Source: Malassezia japonica
Taxonomy: Eukaryota; Basidiomycota; Malasseziomycetes; Malasseziales; Malasseziaceae
Length of the DNA stretch: 64,000 nucleotides
Assembly: GCF_029542785.1 (NCBI RefSeq)
Contig: NC_083372.1
Span: 310,001-374,000 of the forward strand
Direction of reading: 5' to 3'
Made by a program: the position numbers and the translations under genes. Below, piece by piece: positions 21,204 to 30,777 of this stretch. Numbering within the stretch: position 1 is the first letter of the stretch; each line of letters starts with the position of its first letter. The notes beneath the pieces are model-generated. The model worked only from the letters and a program-made list of their open reading frames with translations, had not been told where the DNA came from and did not search any database.

Positions 21204-23522
21204 TTACAGTTCGTCGTGAAGCGACGTGGGGGTAGGAACGAAGGCATCCGACACGACCGACGACGCTTTGCCGAGCACGTCGCCCACAGCGCTCGGCGCG
21301 TGGCCGAGGGCGTGGACCGCGGACGCGGCCTTGCTGAGCAGGGGCTCGGCGGTAGTCGTGGGGGCAAGCACCTGGTCGAGCGAGACCGAGGCAGAGTGCA
21401 GCTTGGCCGAGGCCGCGCTGTACACTTCGGGCGCGAGCGTCGCGGCGGCAGACTCGAGCGACGCCGAGGCGAGACTCAGGGCGGCCGCGGCTTTGCTCAC
21501 ATGGGCATCACGAGGGGAGGGGGTCGTTAGAGGGGAAGTGGCAGGGGCGGGGGTCGACGAGGTAGCGTCGAGCAACGTGGTGCTCGGCACTTGGATCGTG
21601 CTCGACACGTCGCTCGACGAGGGCGCGACACTGGCAGCGCTTGTCGTAAATACGCTGGAGGAGGGCGGGGCATGTGCAGCGCTGGTGGCATCGGCCACGT
21701 CACGCGAGGCATCGCTGTACGTCGCATCGTCTCGCGAGGCATCATGAGACGCCGCCTCGTCATGCGAGGCACCGCGCGACGCTGCCTCGGCATCATCACT
21801 CGACGATGATGCGACACTGGCAGGATCAGAGGCACGCTCCTCCTTCGACAAGACACTAGCACTGGGCGTAGGCTCTCCTTTTGTACTCGACACACTGCCT
21901 CCCGCGTCCGCCGCTGCCGACGTGGCCGATACCGCATTGCTCGACGCACTGGGCTCGGCGAGGAACTCGGCAGACGAGGTAGCATCGCCCCCCGTAGACA
22001 CACTCGTGGTCCGCATCTCGCGCTCCTCTGGACTCGCTGTTTGCTGCGCGCCACTCGAGCCCGTCACGGGCACCACCGACCCCACACGCGAGACGGCCTC
22101 GGGCATCGGCTCCGGCACAGGCTCCATGACGCTCTCCTGGGGCACGTCAGGCACAGGCGCCGGTGCAGGCTCCGGCGCCGCTTCCGGCGCGGCATCCGTA
22201 TGCGATTCCGCCTCGCCGGCCAGGACGCGGCTGGGCTCGTCTGGCGCGGGCGTCGCACGCTTGATGGTCTGTGCCGTAGACTGCGGCACGTCCATCGTAC
22301 CCATCTTCCTGCGCGGCTTCTTGGCCAGCGGCGAGGCGGCCGTCGTGGCCGTGCGCACGGGCAAGTCGCGCAGCGCATCCGACTCGAGCTCCGCAAAGCG
22401 CGCCTCGAGCTCCGCCTGCTCGCGCTGGGCAATTGCCGCCCGGCGTGCCTCGTCTTCCTGTGCTTCGCGCTGGCGGTGCGCCTCTTCTTCCTGCGCCTCG
22501 CGCAGCTGACGCGCCTCGGCCTCGGCTTGTGCCTCGGCGTCGCGGAACGCCTCGGCGTTCCGCCGGGCGTCGACGCCACGCATCGCGCCACGCGGCCGCG
22601 TCCACGTCGACGGAGACGGAAGCGGCGTGTCCGGCATGCCACGCGTCGCGTCGGCGATCGGATCGTCACGGTGCACGCGCTTCCGCGGCGCTTCTGCCGG
22701 CGAGCGGCGCATAGCCGTCGCGACCGACGCCGTGGCCGCGAGCGATGCGGCGGAGTGCGACATGCCTGGGATATGCTTCACAATGCCCGTGGCGCGCCAT
22801 GCGAGGCCCAGGACCGAGAGGCCTTTGCTGATGACGCGCACATACAGAATGTAGGCGATGCACCCTACAAAGAAGGAGAGGGACGCGACGAGCACGCCGA
22901 GGTCCCAGAGCTCTTGGCGCTCCATCTGCTTGATCAGGTCGACCGAGTTGCGCAGCAGCGACCCGAATGACTGGTATGCCTCGGAGATCTGCGCGAGTCC
23001 TTCCGAGGACTCTTCGAGAAGCTGAGCAGAAAAGCCCGACTTTTCGAGTTCGGTCGACATCAGTGCGACGGTGCGCTGGAGCGCAGACGTCACTTCCTCG
23101 GATGCTGCCTCGGCGCGGTCGCCCGACGCCTTTTTCGTGCGCTCCTTGGCATTCTGGGAGCCGAGTTGGAGCGCATCGCGTGCCGCATTCTCGGCGGCGG
23201 CCTGGACAGTGCGCTGGGCGCCCAGCAGGCATTTCCTGGCCTCCAAGCGGAGTGCATCGAGTGTTTTGCGGTCTTCGCGCGCGGCGGCCTCAATGGCAGC
23301 ACACTCAGCAGGTGTACTGCCGTCCGGCGCCTCGTCGGCGACTTGGCGCACCAGCGCGCCGATCTTGGCGAGCGTCGCATGGAGTTCCTGCTCGGTCTCG
23401 GCCAGCTCCGCAGGAGTGCGGCACTGGGAGATCTGTGCAAACTGCACGTCACGTACGTCGCGTACGCGCCGCGCTGCCTGGTCGCGCAGCACGCGCACGT
23501 CCCTCGGCAGCACCTCGGCCAT
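21204..23522 (-). CDS. SEC20: SEC20-type SNARE with very long lumenal tail ending in HDEL
   Basis: A 772-aa single-exon protein. The N-terminal 230 residues fit SEC20/BNIP1, a Qb-SNARE for Golgi-to-ER retrograde traffic: a coiled cytosolic region, then the SNARE-like segment LQRTVALMSTELEKSGFSAQ and LLEESSEGL, then one transmembrane helix at about 206-228 (VLVASLSFFVGCIAYILYV). The last four residues are HDEL, an ER-retrieval signal; yeast SEC20 also ends in HDEL, and the topology (C-terminus in the ER lumen) agrees. What is odd is the roughly 540-residue tail after the helix: a basic patch, a Glu/Ala/Arg coiled coil (about 315-380), then Ser/Ala/Pro/Asp-rich low complexity. The ATG at 23522 is used because the longer frame begins with a non-ATG codon. 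Confidence 0.82.
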   Translation of the reverse strand: MAEVLPRDVRVLRDQAARRVRDVRDVQFAQISQCRTPAELAETEQELHATLAKIGALVRQVADEAPDGSTPAECAAIEAAAREDRKTLDALRLEARKCLLGAQRTVQAAAENAARDALQLGSQNAKERTKKASGDRAEAASEEVTSALQRTVALMSTELEKSGFSAQLLEESSEGLAQISEAYQSFGSLLRNSVDLIKQMERQELWDLGVLVASLSFFVGCIAYILYVRVISKGLSVLGLAWRATGIVKHIPGMSHSAASLAATASVATAMRRSPAEAPRKRVHRDDPIADATRGMPDTPLPSPSTWTRPRGAMRGVDARRNAEAFRDAEAQAEAEARQLREAQEEEAHRQREAQEDEARRAAIAQREQAELEARFAELESDALRDLPVRTATTAASPLAKKPRRKMGTMDVPQSTAQTIKRATPAPDEPSRVLAGEAESHTDAAPEAAPEPAPAPVPDVPQESVMEPVPEPMPEAVSRVGSVVPVTGSSGAQQTASPEEREMRTTSVSTGGDATSSAEFLAEPSASSNAVSATSAAADAGGSVSSTKGEPTPSASVLSKEERASDPASVASSSSDDAEAASRGASHDEAASHDASRDDATYSDASRDVADATSAAHAPPSSSVFTTSAASVAPSSSDVSSTIQVPSTTLLDATSSTPAPATSPLTTPSPRDAHVSKAAAALSLASASLESAAATLAPEVYSAASAKLHSASVSLDQVLAPTTTAEPLLSKAASAVHALGHAPSAVGDVLGKASSVVSDAFVPTPTSLHDEL

Positions 23523-23589
23523 GGTCTGAAGGGGTCGCTTACTCAGCTGGCTCGACACGTGGAAGGGCGCCGAAGCTTAATTTTCATAC

Positions 23590-23995
23590 AAGTGGTTTGG
23601 CTGGATCATTCTGGTTATTGCGGCTAGAGTGATTTCCGACGTTTTCGCACGCCGTGCTGCGAACAATGGCGTGCCAAAGGCCTACCCCCTGAACTGGAAG
23701 AAGGACGGGCTGGTCATTACTGGCGGACAGGGCGGTATCGGAAAAGCGTTTGTCGAGGTGCTTTCGCGCCGACATCAGGCGCGCATTGCGGACCGCGACC
23801 TTGCTCCGCCAACTTACATGGCTGCCAAGGACTGCGCGCCCCCTATTCCCTGGATCAAGATGGAGTGACACCCCCCACGTGCGCACGTTGATCGTTACGC
23901 CTACCAAGGTGCACACGCACCTGGGCGAGGGCGATGCGATGAAGGACAATGACAATTCTTTTCCACTCCCAAGGACCATACCGATTCGCTGCCCC
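23590..23995 (+). pseudogene. Truncated, internally deleted short-chain dehydrogenase copy
   Basis: This is a broken relative of the two intact dehydrogenase genes that follow. The first block (23590-23868) reads KWFG.. through the NAD(P)-binding motif (TGGQGGIG in place of TGGSAGIG) to WIKME and a stop at 23866-23868. It then jumps directly to sequence matching the C-terminal third of the intact genes (about 23880-23995: VRTLIVTPTKV, then MKDNDNSF), in another frame. Missing are the first 65 or so codons, the whole middle with the catalytic Tyr and Lys, and the C-terminus. No functional enzyme can be made. It lies in the upstream region of SEC20 and of the first intact copy, at the left edge of the tandem cluster. 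Confidence 0.85.
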
Positions 23996-24154
23996 TACCG
24001 ACATAATCCCTACCTGTATAGAACGCCATCACTACGCCGCGCACGGGGCACCTTCGGTATTCACGCGCTGTGCTGACTCAGCCGGTTCACTGCACGTGTA
24101 TATCGGCCCCATAGTTTAATTAATGCCGAAGTGAGTAGAACGGTACCAGCCACT

Positions 24155-25363
24155 ATGTCCTCGTCTGCCAACTTCCGCGAGCCGTTCTCTGTTGACACTG
24201 TCATCCGTGCACTGGACAAGGTGCCGTTCAGCCCTCCTTTCCTGGTGATCCTTCCTGTCCTTGCTCTCTTCCTCGACCGCCGCGGAGAGTCCGTGCAGGA
24301 TGTGATTAGCAATCTCCCCACGTTCGCTGCCTGGAAGGAGCTCCTGTTTGACCGCTACAAGTGGTTCGGCCGTGCAATGATCTTTATTGCGCTCAAGATG
24401 CTCTCGCGCTGTCTCTCGCGCCGCGCCGCGAACAACGGCGTGCCGAAGGCCGACCCCCCGAACTGGAAGAAGGACGTGCTGGTCATCACTGGCGGCTCTG
24501 CCGGTATCGGCAAAGACATTGTCGAGTTGCTCTCGCGCCGTTACCAGGCGCGCATTGCCGTCCTCGACATTGCTCCGCCCACATATGTCGCTGCGAAGGA
24601 AGGCGACCCCCCGATCCTCTGGATCAAGACTGATGTGACAAAGCGCGAGGCGATTGCGGCTGCGAACAAGAAGATCATCGAGACGTTTGGCGAGCCGCCG
24701 TCGTTTGTGGTCTCGTGCGCTGGTATTGCGATCGGCGGCCCCCTCCTTACCATCTCGCCCGAGTCGGTGATGAAGACCATCCAGATCAATGCCATTGCCA
24801 ACATTCACATGGCGCAAGAGTTTGTGCCGAACATGGTCAAGCAAAACCACGGCCACTACGTCACGGTCGCGAGCTCGGCCTCGTACTTTACCCCTGCCAA
24901 CCTGTCGAGCTACTGCATGAGCAAGGCCGCCACGCTCGCTTTTCACGAGGAGCTCCGTACGGAGCTGCGCGTTCTCTACAAGGCCCCCCGCGTGCGTACA
25001 TCGGTCGTTACGCCTACCAAGGTTCGCACGCTCCTCGGCCACGTCCTGAAGGACAACGACAACAAGTTCCTCAACCCCACCCTCGAGCCGATCCAGGTTG
25101 CGACGGCCATCGTTGATGCAATCAACAGTGGTCTCTCGCAGGCGATTTCGCAGCCTCTGACCACCAAGATGCTCCCTTTCGTACGCGCCATGCCCGACTG
25201 GTACCGAGCGCTGGTCGAGTGGATCGGTAACACCGACCAGGTTGTGACGGAGGAGAACATTGCCCTCGGCCTCAAGTCGGGCTACGGCAAGAACTGGTCC
25301 GAAGAGGACTACAAGGCGATTCTTGGTGAGATGGACACCAACTACAACAAGAAGTCGGCGTAA
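24155..25363 (+). CDS. Short-chain dehydrogenase/reductase, tandem copy 1
   Basis: A 402-aa intronless SDR with a Rossmann fold. Near the N-terminus is a hydrophobic stretch (FSPPFLVILPVLALFL, about 21-40) and a second amphipathic one (WFGRAMIFIALKML, about 69-82), suggesting membrane association as in the SDR16C/retinol dehydrogenase and 17-beta-HSD11 group. The cofactor motif is TGGSAGIG, the active site has a Ser in VASSASYF and Tyr253 and Lys257 in YCMSK. Substrate is unknown; lipid, steroid or ketone reduction would fit the family. It is the first intact copy of a tandem pair; upstream lies a broken third copy. Long stretches are nearly identical in DNA to copy 2, so the pair is either recent or homogenised by gene conversion. 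Confidence 0.9.
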   Translation: MSSSANFREPFSVDTVIRALDKVPFSPPFLVILPVLALFLDRRGESVQDVISNLPTFAAWKELLFDRYKWFGRAMIFIALKMLSRCLSRRAANNGVPKADPPNWKKDVLVITGGSAGIGKDIVELLSRRYQARIAVLDIAPPTYVAAKEGDPPILWIKTDVTKREAIAAANKKIIETFGEPPSFVVSCAGIAIGGPLLTISPESVMKTIQINAIANIHMAQEFVPNMVKQNHGHYVTVASSASYFTPANLSSYCMSKAATLAFHEELRTELRVLYKAPRVRTSVVTPTKVRTLLGHVLKDNDNKFLNPTLEPIQVATAIVDAINSGLSQAISQPLTTKMLPFVRAMPDWYRALVEWIGNTDQVVTEENIALGLKSGYGKNWSEEDYKAILGEMDTNYNKKSA

Positions 25364-25510
25364 GTAGACGAGCACTATTTTCTTTTGGCGCACCAAGCAG
25401 CGAGTCATTGACGCGAACGCCGTGTCCCTGACTAAGCCGGGTACACGTGAAAGTGACAAGGCTCGAGCGCCTTAAAAGATGTGCGCCCCGATCCTCTACC
25501 CCAGAATACG

Positions 25511-26716
25511 ATGTCTTCACCTCAAAACTTCCGCGAGCCGTTCACGATCGATGTTGTGATCCGTGCACTGGACAAGGTGCCGTTCAGCCCTCCTTTCCTG
25601 GTGATCCTTCCTGTCCTTGCGCTCTTCCTCGACCGCCGCGGAGAGTCCGTGCAGGATGTGATTAGCAATCTCCCCACGTTCGCTGCCTGGAAGGAGCTCC
25701 TGTTTGACCGCTACAAGTGGTTCGGCCGTGCAATGATCTTTATTGCGCTCAAGATGCTCTCGCGCTGTCTCTCGCGCCGCGCCGCGAACAACGGCGTGCC
25801 GAAGGCCGACCCCCCGAACTGGAAGAAGGACGTGCTGGTCATCACCGGCGGCTCTGCCGGTATCGGCAAGGACATTGTCGAGTTGCTCTCGCGCCGTTAC
25901 CAGGCGCGCATTGCCGTCCTCGACATTGCTACGCCGACCTATGTGGCCGCCACGAACGGTGCGCCCCCGATCCTCTGGATCAAGACGGACGTGACAAAGC
26001 GCGAGGCGATTGCGGCTGCGAACAAGAAGATCATCGAGACGTTTGGCGAGCCGCCGTCGTTTGTGGTCTCGTGCGCCGGCATTGCGATTGGCGGACCCGT
26101 ACTCTCTGTTTCGCCCGAGTCGGTGCTCAAGACGATGCAGATCAATGCCATCGCCAACATTCACATGGCGCAAGAGTTTGTGCCGCATATGGTCCAGCAG
26201 AACCACGGCCACTACGTTACCGTCGCCAGCTCGGCCTCGTACTACACCCCCCCTATGCTTTCGAGCTACTGCATGAGCAAGGCCGCCGCGCTCGCTTTCC
26301 ATGAGGAGCTCCGTACGGAGCTGCGCGTTCTTTACAAGGCCCCCCGCGTGCGCACGTCGATCGTTACACCTACCAAGGTGCGCACGCTCCTTGGCCATGC
26401 CCTGAAGGATACCGACAATGCGTTCATTAGCCCTACGCTCGAGCCGGTCCAGGTCGCCGAGGCCGTGGTCGGCGCGGTGAACAGTGGTCTTTCGCAGGCG
26501 ATTTCGCAGCCTCTGATGACCAAGCTGCTGCCGTTTGTGCGTGCCATGCCCGACTGGTACCGCAAGCTGATCGAGATTGTCGGCAAGACCGACAGCGCAG
26601 TTACCGCCGACTCGATCCGCGAGGGTCTGCGTGCTGGCTACGGCAAGAACTGGTCCGAGGACGACTTCAAGTCGATTCTTGGCGAGATGGACTCGAACTA
26701 CAACAAGTCGCAGTAA
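25511..26716 (+). CDS. Short-chain dehydrogenase/reductase, tandem copy 2
   Basis: A 401-aa intronless SDR, collinear with copy 1 over its whole length. It keeps the cofactor motif TGGSAGIG, the active-site Ser in VASSASYY and the YCMSK Tyr/Lys pair, so it should be catalytically competent. The first 16 residues and the C-terminal half differ from copy 1 (for example TPTYVAATNGAPP against PPTYVAAKEGDPP, and KLIEIVGKTDSAVTADS against ALVEWIGNTDQVVTEEN), which could change substrate range or membrane contacts. The promoter gap between the copies is 147 bp and does not look duplicated. As for copy 1, the physiological substrate cannot be named from sequence. Confidence 0.9.
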   Translation: MSSPQNFREPFTIDVVIRALDKVPFSPPFLVILPVLALFLDRRGESVQDVISNLPTFAAWKELLFDRYKWFGRAMIFIALKMLSRCLSRRAANNGVPKADPPNWKKDVLVITGGSAGIGKDIVELLSRRYQARIAVLDIATPTYVAATNGAPPILWIKTDVTKREAIAAANKKIIETFGEPPSFVVSCAGIAIGGPVLSVSPESVLKTMQINAIANIHMAQEFVPHMVQQNHGHYVTVASSASYYTPPMLSSYCMSKAAALAFHEELRTELRVLYKAPRVRTSIVTPTKVRTLLGHALKDTDNAFISPTLEPVQVAEAVVGAVNSGLSQAISQPLMTKLLPFVRAMPDWYRKLIEIVGKTDSAVTADSIREGLRAGYGKNWSEDDFKSILGEMDSNYNKSQ

Positions 26717-26766
26717 ATAGCCACGTGCCATTAGTCCTAATTCGCCCAATTTGCTCTACTTTTCGA

Positions 26767-27127
26767 ATGGAGCGATTCGCGACGTTTCACGCGTCGCACT
26801 TTGCGGATCCCGCAAAGCGCGCGTGGTGTGCGTCGCACCTCGCGCCTGCAGCGCCTGCACACGGTGCGACGCGCGAAGAGAAAGAAGATGCCTGGACGGC
26901 GCTCCTGCCTGGGGAGACCGAGGCAGCGTGGCAGGCGCGGCACGGCCTCAAGCACCTCACCCCCGGTGCCGCGCGCATGTTTGACCAGAGCCGGCGCTTC
27001 CGCGAACAACGTACGTAGCATTGCTAATGCAGGCGCGCACGACGACGAGGCGCAGGCGCCTCACGAGCCTTCCGATCTTGATACCCTGCGCACCCGCGCG
27101 CTCGCGGCGATGCACAAAAAAGCCTAG
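26767..27127 (+). CDS. Small hypothetical protein
   Basis: Two exons (26767-27010 and 27033-27127, joined by a 22-nt intron with the standard local layout) encode 112 aa. I do not recognise the family. The protein is soluble-looking, rich in Ala, His and Arg, with a His/Trp-containing N-terminal segment (ERFATFHASHFADPAKRAWC), a middle part with ETEAAWQARHGLKHLTPGAA and a basic C-terminal helix. Coding potential is supported by an uninterrupted frame across the intron and by a start just downstream of a pyrimidine-rich leader. It follows the second dehydrogenase by 50 bp on the same strand. Confidence 0.6.
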
Positions 27128-27323
27128 GTATGTAACTATGGGCCGATGATGTCTGTCATCCTTACGCGCGACTCCTGAGCGTACGCCGCTGCATGCGTAC
27201 ACGATGCGATGCCGCGGCGCGATCCACTGAGGCCCTCTTCTCCCGGCAGGCTGACGCCGTAGCACGTGACCTCGGCCATGGCCGGCGGCCCGTTTGTCAT
27301 AGCCGTTCCCTGCGTTTTTGACC

Positions 27324-27755
27324 ATGTCGATGCTGCGTGTTGTCCCCCGTGCTGCGTTTGCGCGCGCTGCTGCCCCTGCTGGCCGTCGTTCCCTCTCGTC
27401 GGTGACCTCGTGGAAGGCGAACACTGAGGCTGCCAAGGCCTTTACCGAGGCCCGTGAGCACGCCTACGAGCACGCTGCCAGTACGTTGCTGCACTAACCT
27501 CTAGAGTCGACCGACCTCTGGCGCAAGATCAGCCTTTACGCGCTGATCCCCGGCGCGATCGTCTTTGGTGTGTACACCTTCAAGATTGAGGCTGCGCACG
27601 CCAAGCACCACGAGCACGTTCTCGAGGAGAACGACGGCGAGCTGCCCGCCCGCCCCGACTACGAGTACCTGAACATCAAGAACAAGAAATACCCTTGGGG
27701 CCAGCAGACCCTGTTCTACAACCCCAAGGTGAACTACCCTGCTCCGGACATGTAG
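27324..27755 (+). CDS. COX13: Cytochrome c oxidase subunit VIa
   Basis: Two exons (27324-27480 and 27505-27755, 24-nt intron) encode 135 aa. COX13 is a nuclear-encoded single-span subunit of mitochondrial complex IV. The first 30 residues are a mitochondrial presequence (Arg- and Ala-rich, no acidic residues, with RRSLSS). The mature protein has LWRKISLYALIPGAIVFGVY, which forms the membrane helix, and the family C-terminus with EYLNIKNKKYPWGQQTLFYN. Splicing completes a Lys codon and joins the presequence to the STDLWRKIS motif. Length and motif order are typical. Confidence 0.95.
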
Positions 27756-27806
27756 TTTCCTCGTAGACTCACCACTGACTAGCGAAAGCGTTACCCGTCT
27801 GTGATA

Positions 27807-29551
27807 CTATGCATCGTGGGTGCGGTCACCCGTATCGAACAAAATCTCCTCAATGCGCCGCGAGAGGCCGGCGATCTCCTTCTCGGGCGTCGCAGACTCG
27901 GCCTGGCTCTCCTCCGCGTCCTCCTCCTCGGTCTCGCTCTCGCCGTGGGCCTGGAGCTGGCGCACGAGCGAGAGGATATGAGGGCTATCGCGCACGCGCT
28001 GCTCCAACTCGCTGTTGTTGCTCTCGAGGAGCTGGACGAGCGTCCAGACAGCAATGTGCTGGAAGGTCGTGTCGTCAGACTCGAGGAAGCGCACGAGGTA
28101 GCCGTGCAGGCCGCCGTTCGGCTTGTCCCACACGGCGTTGAACGGCGCGTAGTCGTCCGACTTGCTGCTCAGGTTGCCGAGCGCCGCGGCCGAGTTGCCC
28201 TGGACTTCGATCGAGGGCGAAGCGGTGAGGGGAAGCAGGACCTCGCAGATACCCATGTCGAGCAGCTGCGGCTTAAGGTCTTCCGACAGAGCCAGGACCG
28301 CAGTGCAGGCGGTCATCTCCGACTGGACGCTGAGCGGCACGTGGAGCACGAGCTCCTTGATGCGCTCGACGGCGCCCGCGTCGATGATCGCGGCCTTGTT
28401 CCGCTCGCTGCTCGCGGCGAGGTTACGCAGCGTGCTGATCGCGTGGCACTGCAGCTCCTCGTTCTCTTCGTGGCTCAGCAGCTCAATGAGCGGGTGCAAA
28501 AAGCCAGCGTCGATGATCGGGCTCTCGTTCTGGGGGTGGATCGAAACGTTGCGCACGCACGCGGCTGCCGACAGGATCAGCGGCAAGAAGGACGAGCGCA
28601 GGAGGCGGAGCAGCGGCGGAAGGCCGTTGCTGCGCACAATTTCGATCTGGTACTTTTCGTCGCTCGCGAGGTTGCGCAGCGCGAGCGCCGCCTGGCACTG
28701 CACCTTGAGGCTGCCGCTCTCCATCAGGCCAATGAGGTTCTGGACAAGACGCGGCTCGCCCTGCGCAAGCTTCTTGCGGTTCACGCTGTCCACCGCAATG
28801 TTGCTCAGCGCAGTGGTGCAGTAGTACTGCACGTCCGTGTCCGTGCTGGCCAGCAGCGTGACGAGGACCGAGATCGCGCCCGCGTTCACGAGCTGCTGCC
28901 TGTTCTCGTCACTGTGCGTCATGTTGAGCAGCGCACCGGCAGCGTTGCGCTGGACGCGGATATCCTTGGAGCGGGCGAGGCGCGTGAGCGGCACGAGCGC
29001 ACCCGACTTGGCAATCTTCGTCTTGTTGTCATCGTGCGTCGCGAGGTTCGTGATGCAGCCCACCGCATTGCACTGCACTTCCACGTTGGGGCTCAGCATC
29101 TGACGGATCAGCGGCTCGAGGCCGCCGAGCTTGACGATGAGCAGCTTGTTCTCCGAGTTCACGGCGAGGTTGCCCAGCGCCGCACTCGACGCACGCTGCA
29201 CCTCGACATCGTGCGACTGCAGCAAAAAGAGGACGGGCTCGAGCGTCTCGCGGCCCACCTCGCGCACCTCCTTCTCGGTAATCTCGGCAAAGGCGAGCGC
29301 GGCACTACGCTGCAGGTCGACATTGTCGCTAAACGAAAGCGTAGACAGCGCACGCAGCGGCTCTCCGGAGAAAAAGTCCGTCTCGGAACGATCTGGGTCA
29401 GGGGGTGGTACGTACTCTCGAGGTACTGGAGCAGGTCAGCCACCGCGTCGCGCTCATTGTCCAGGAGCAGCGGCTCGTACTGCGGACCGCGCGACCCCAC
29501 ACCTAGCGTGAGCACTATTGAATACGTACAGCAACTGCACAAATTTCCCAT
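27807..29551 (-). CDS. VAC8: Vacuolar armadillo-repeat protein VAC8
   Basis: Three exons (29530-29551, 29416-29502, 27807-29392; introns of 27 and 23 nt) encode 564 aa, close to yeast VAC8 (578 aa). VAC8 sits on the cytosolic face of the vacuole and acts in vacuole inheritance, homotypic fusion, the nucleus-vacuole junction and the cytoplasm-to-vacuole pathway. The reconstructed N-terminus MGNLCSCC has an N-myristoylation Gly and palmitoylatable Cys residues, the expected lipid anchor, which is only found by accepting the tiny 22-nt first exon. Eleven or so armadillo repeats follow; highly conserved blocks are [34 protein letters not shown] and [16 protein letters not shown]. The C-terminal tail is acidic and divergent. 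Confidence 0.95.
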
Positions 29552-29659
29552 CGCACTGGCTGTTCTACGCGGGTTCCAAGGCCGGCAGGCTCACCTCTCG
29601 TGGCGCGGAGCGTGCCCTGGCCGGGTCTCTATTTCGGCCGAAGTGGGAAGAATGTGGAG

Positions 29660-30746
29660 CTACAGAAACGCGCCTTTGGTCCCCGACGCGAAGCGCGACG
29701 TGAGCTCGGCGGCGTCGGCGACGGTGCGTGCGCGCGCGCGCTCGTCCATCAGGCGCGAGCCGGCGCCCAGGACCTTGTCTTTGTCGAAATAGGGGGTCGT
29801 AGTACGCTCGAGGTCCTCGGCCTCGCGCTGCGCACGTGTCTTGCGTGGAGGAGACTGTGATCGGGTATCGGAGCGTGCGTGGCGGTGGTGGTGGCGATCA
29901 CGGTCGGAGCGGTCGGAGCGGTGCCGGTCGGAGCGATCGCGACTGCGGCGCTCCCGATCGTGCTCGCGACTGCGGTGCTCACGGTCGTGTTCGCGACGGC
30001 GGTGCTCCCGGTCGTGCTCGCGCTCGCGGCGCTCTGCACGGTGCCGATCGTGCCGCTCGCGGCGCTCGTCGCGCTCCGAGCGCGTCTCTTTATGTCTGTC
30101 ACGGCGCTCGCTGCGTTCGTCACGCACGCTGTGCTCGTCACGCACGCTGTGCTCGTCACGCACGCTGCGCTCGTCACGGTCTCCTCCTTTGTCTCTCCGT
30201 AGCTCGTCCATCCGCTTATGGCGGTGCTGGTCCAGTAAACTCGCACTCCGCGATGCATCCTGCATAAGCCACTCGACGAACCATGCTTTTGATCTTTTCG
30301 CGAATATCCGAGTCGCGCTTGGTTGCACGCTCGCGCGCGAGGCGCTCGCTCTCGTCCTCGGTCGACTGGTTCGGCAGGTCGACGCCGCCGCCGCTCATAA
30401 TGCGCTCGCGCCGCTGCTCGGGCGTCTCGGTCCATAGCCGCCGCGCCTGCTCCGTGTCGCCGGTCGGTCCGACGCCTCCCGAGCGCTGCACACGTCCCCC
30501 TTGGTGAAATCCGCGCGCACGGAGCGGCGCGCCGCTCGCTTGGATCGACGCGGCAATGCCGCCGCTCGTATCGGGCATCTCGACCATCCACTCTGGCCGC
30601 GCGCTCTTCTGCGGCTGCCGCGCGTCGCGCTCGGCCATTTCACGCTGGCGCTGCTCGCGCTCACGAAAGGCCTGCACGCCGTCGTCCTGCGCGGCCGGCG
30701 CAGCGCCCGCCGGCATCGGGCCAATTTCCCCTTCGCTGTCCGACAT
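29660..30746 (-). CDS. GPALPP-motif/DUF3752 protein with RD/RE-rich region
   Basis: Two exons (30282-30746, 29660-30259) joined by a 22-nt intron with an atypical GTTCGT donor encode 354 aa. The N-terminus carries an IGPMPAG motif after acidic residues and then RPEWMVEMP, and the C-terminus has SASLLDQHRHKR and, at the very end, FDKDKVLGAG.. through ELTSRFASGTKGAFL, all matching the DUF3752 (GPALPP1) family of nuclear proteins of unknown function. Between them is an expanded basic/acidic dipeptide region (about residues 175-290) of repeated ERHD, REHD and RSD units, like those of SR-type splicing proteins. This region is much longer than in relatives. The start ATG is 31 bp from the ATG of the divergent WW/FF gene. 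Confidence 0.82.
29880..30200. repeat. Low-complexity Arg/Asp/Glu/Ser coding repeat
   Basis: Imperfect tandem units in the DUF3752 gene. On the minus strand they read as DERSVRDEH units (three near-identical 18-bp copies near 30125-30180) and as REHDREHRS-type units (about 29940-30020). The pattern of short, slightly varied copies suggests replication slippage under selection for an RD/RE-rich composition. Confidence 0.85.
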
Positions 30747-30777
30747 GTTGGAGAGAGACCTCCACTTTTCGACCGCC

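Noticed and set aside
23629..23868. 79-aa short dehydrogenase as a functional gene
   Set aside because: It starts at GTG, stops right after the cofactor-binding part, and continues downstream as a frame-shifted remnant of the same family, so it is a pseudogene fragment.
27801..29792. 663-aa plus-strand frame antisense to VAC8
   Set aside because: Shadow of the well-supported armadillo-repeat gene on the opposite strand; no own start context or domain.
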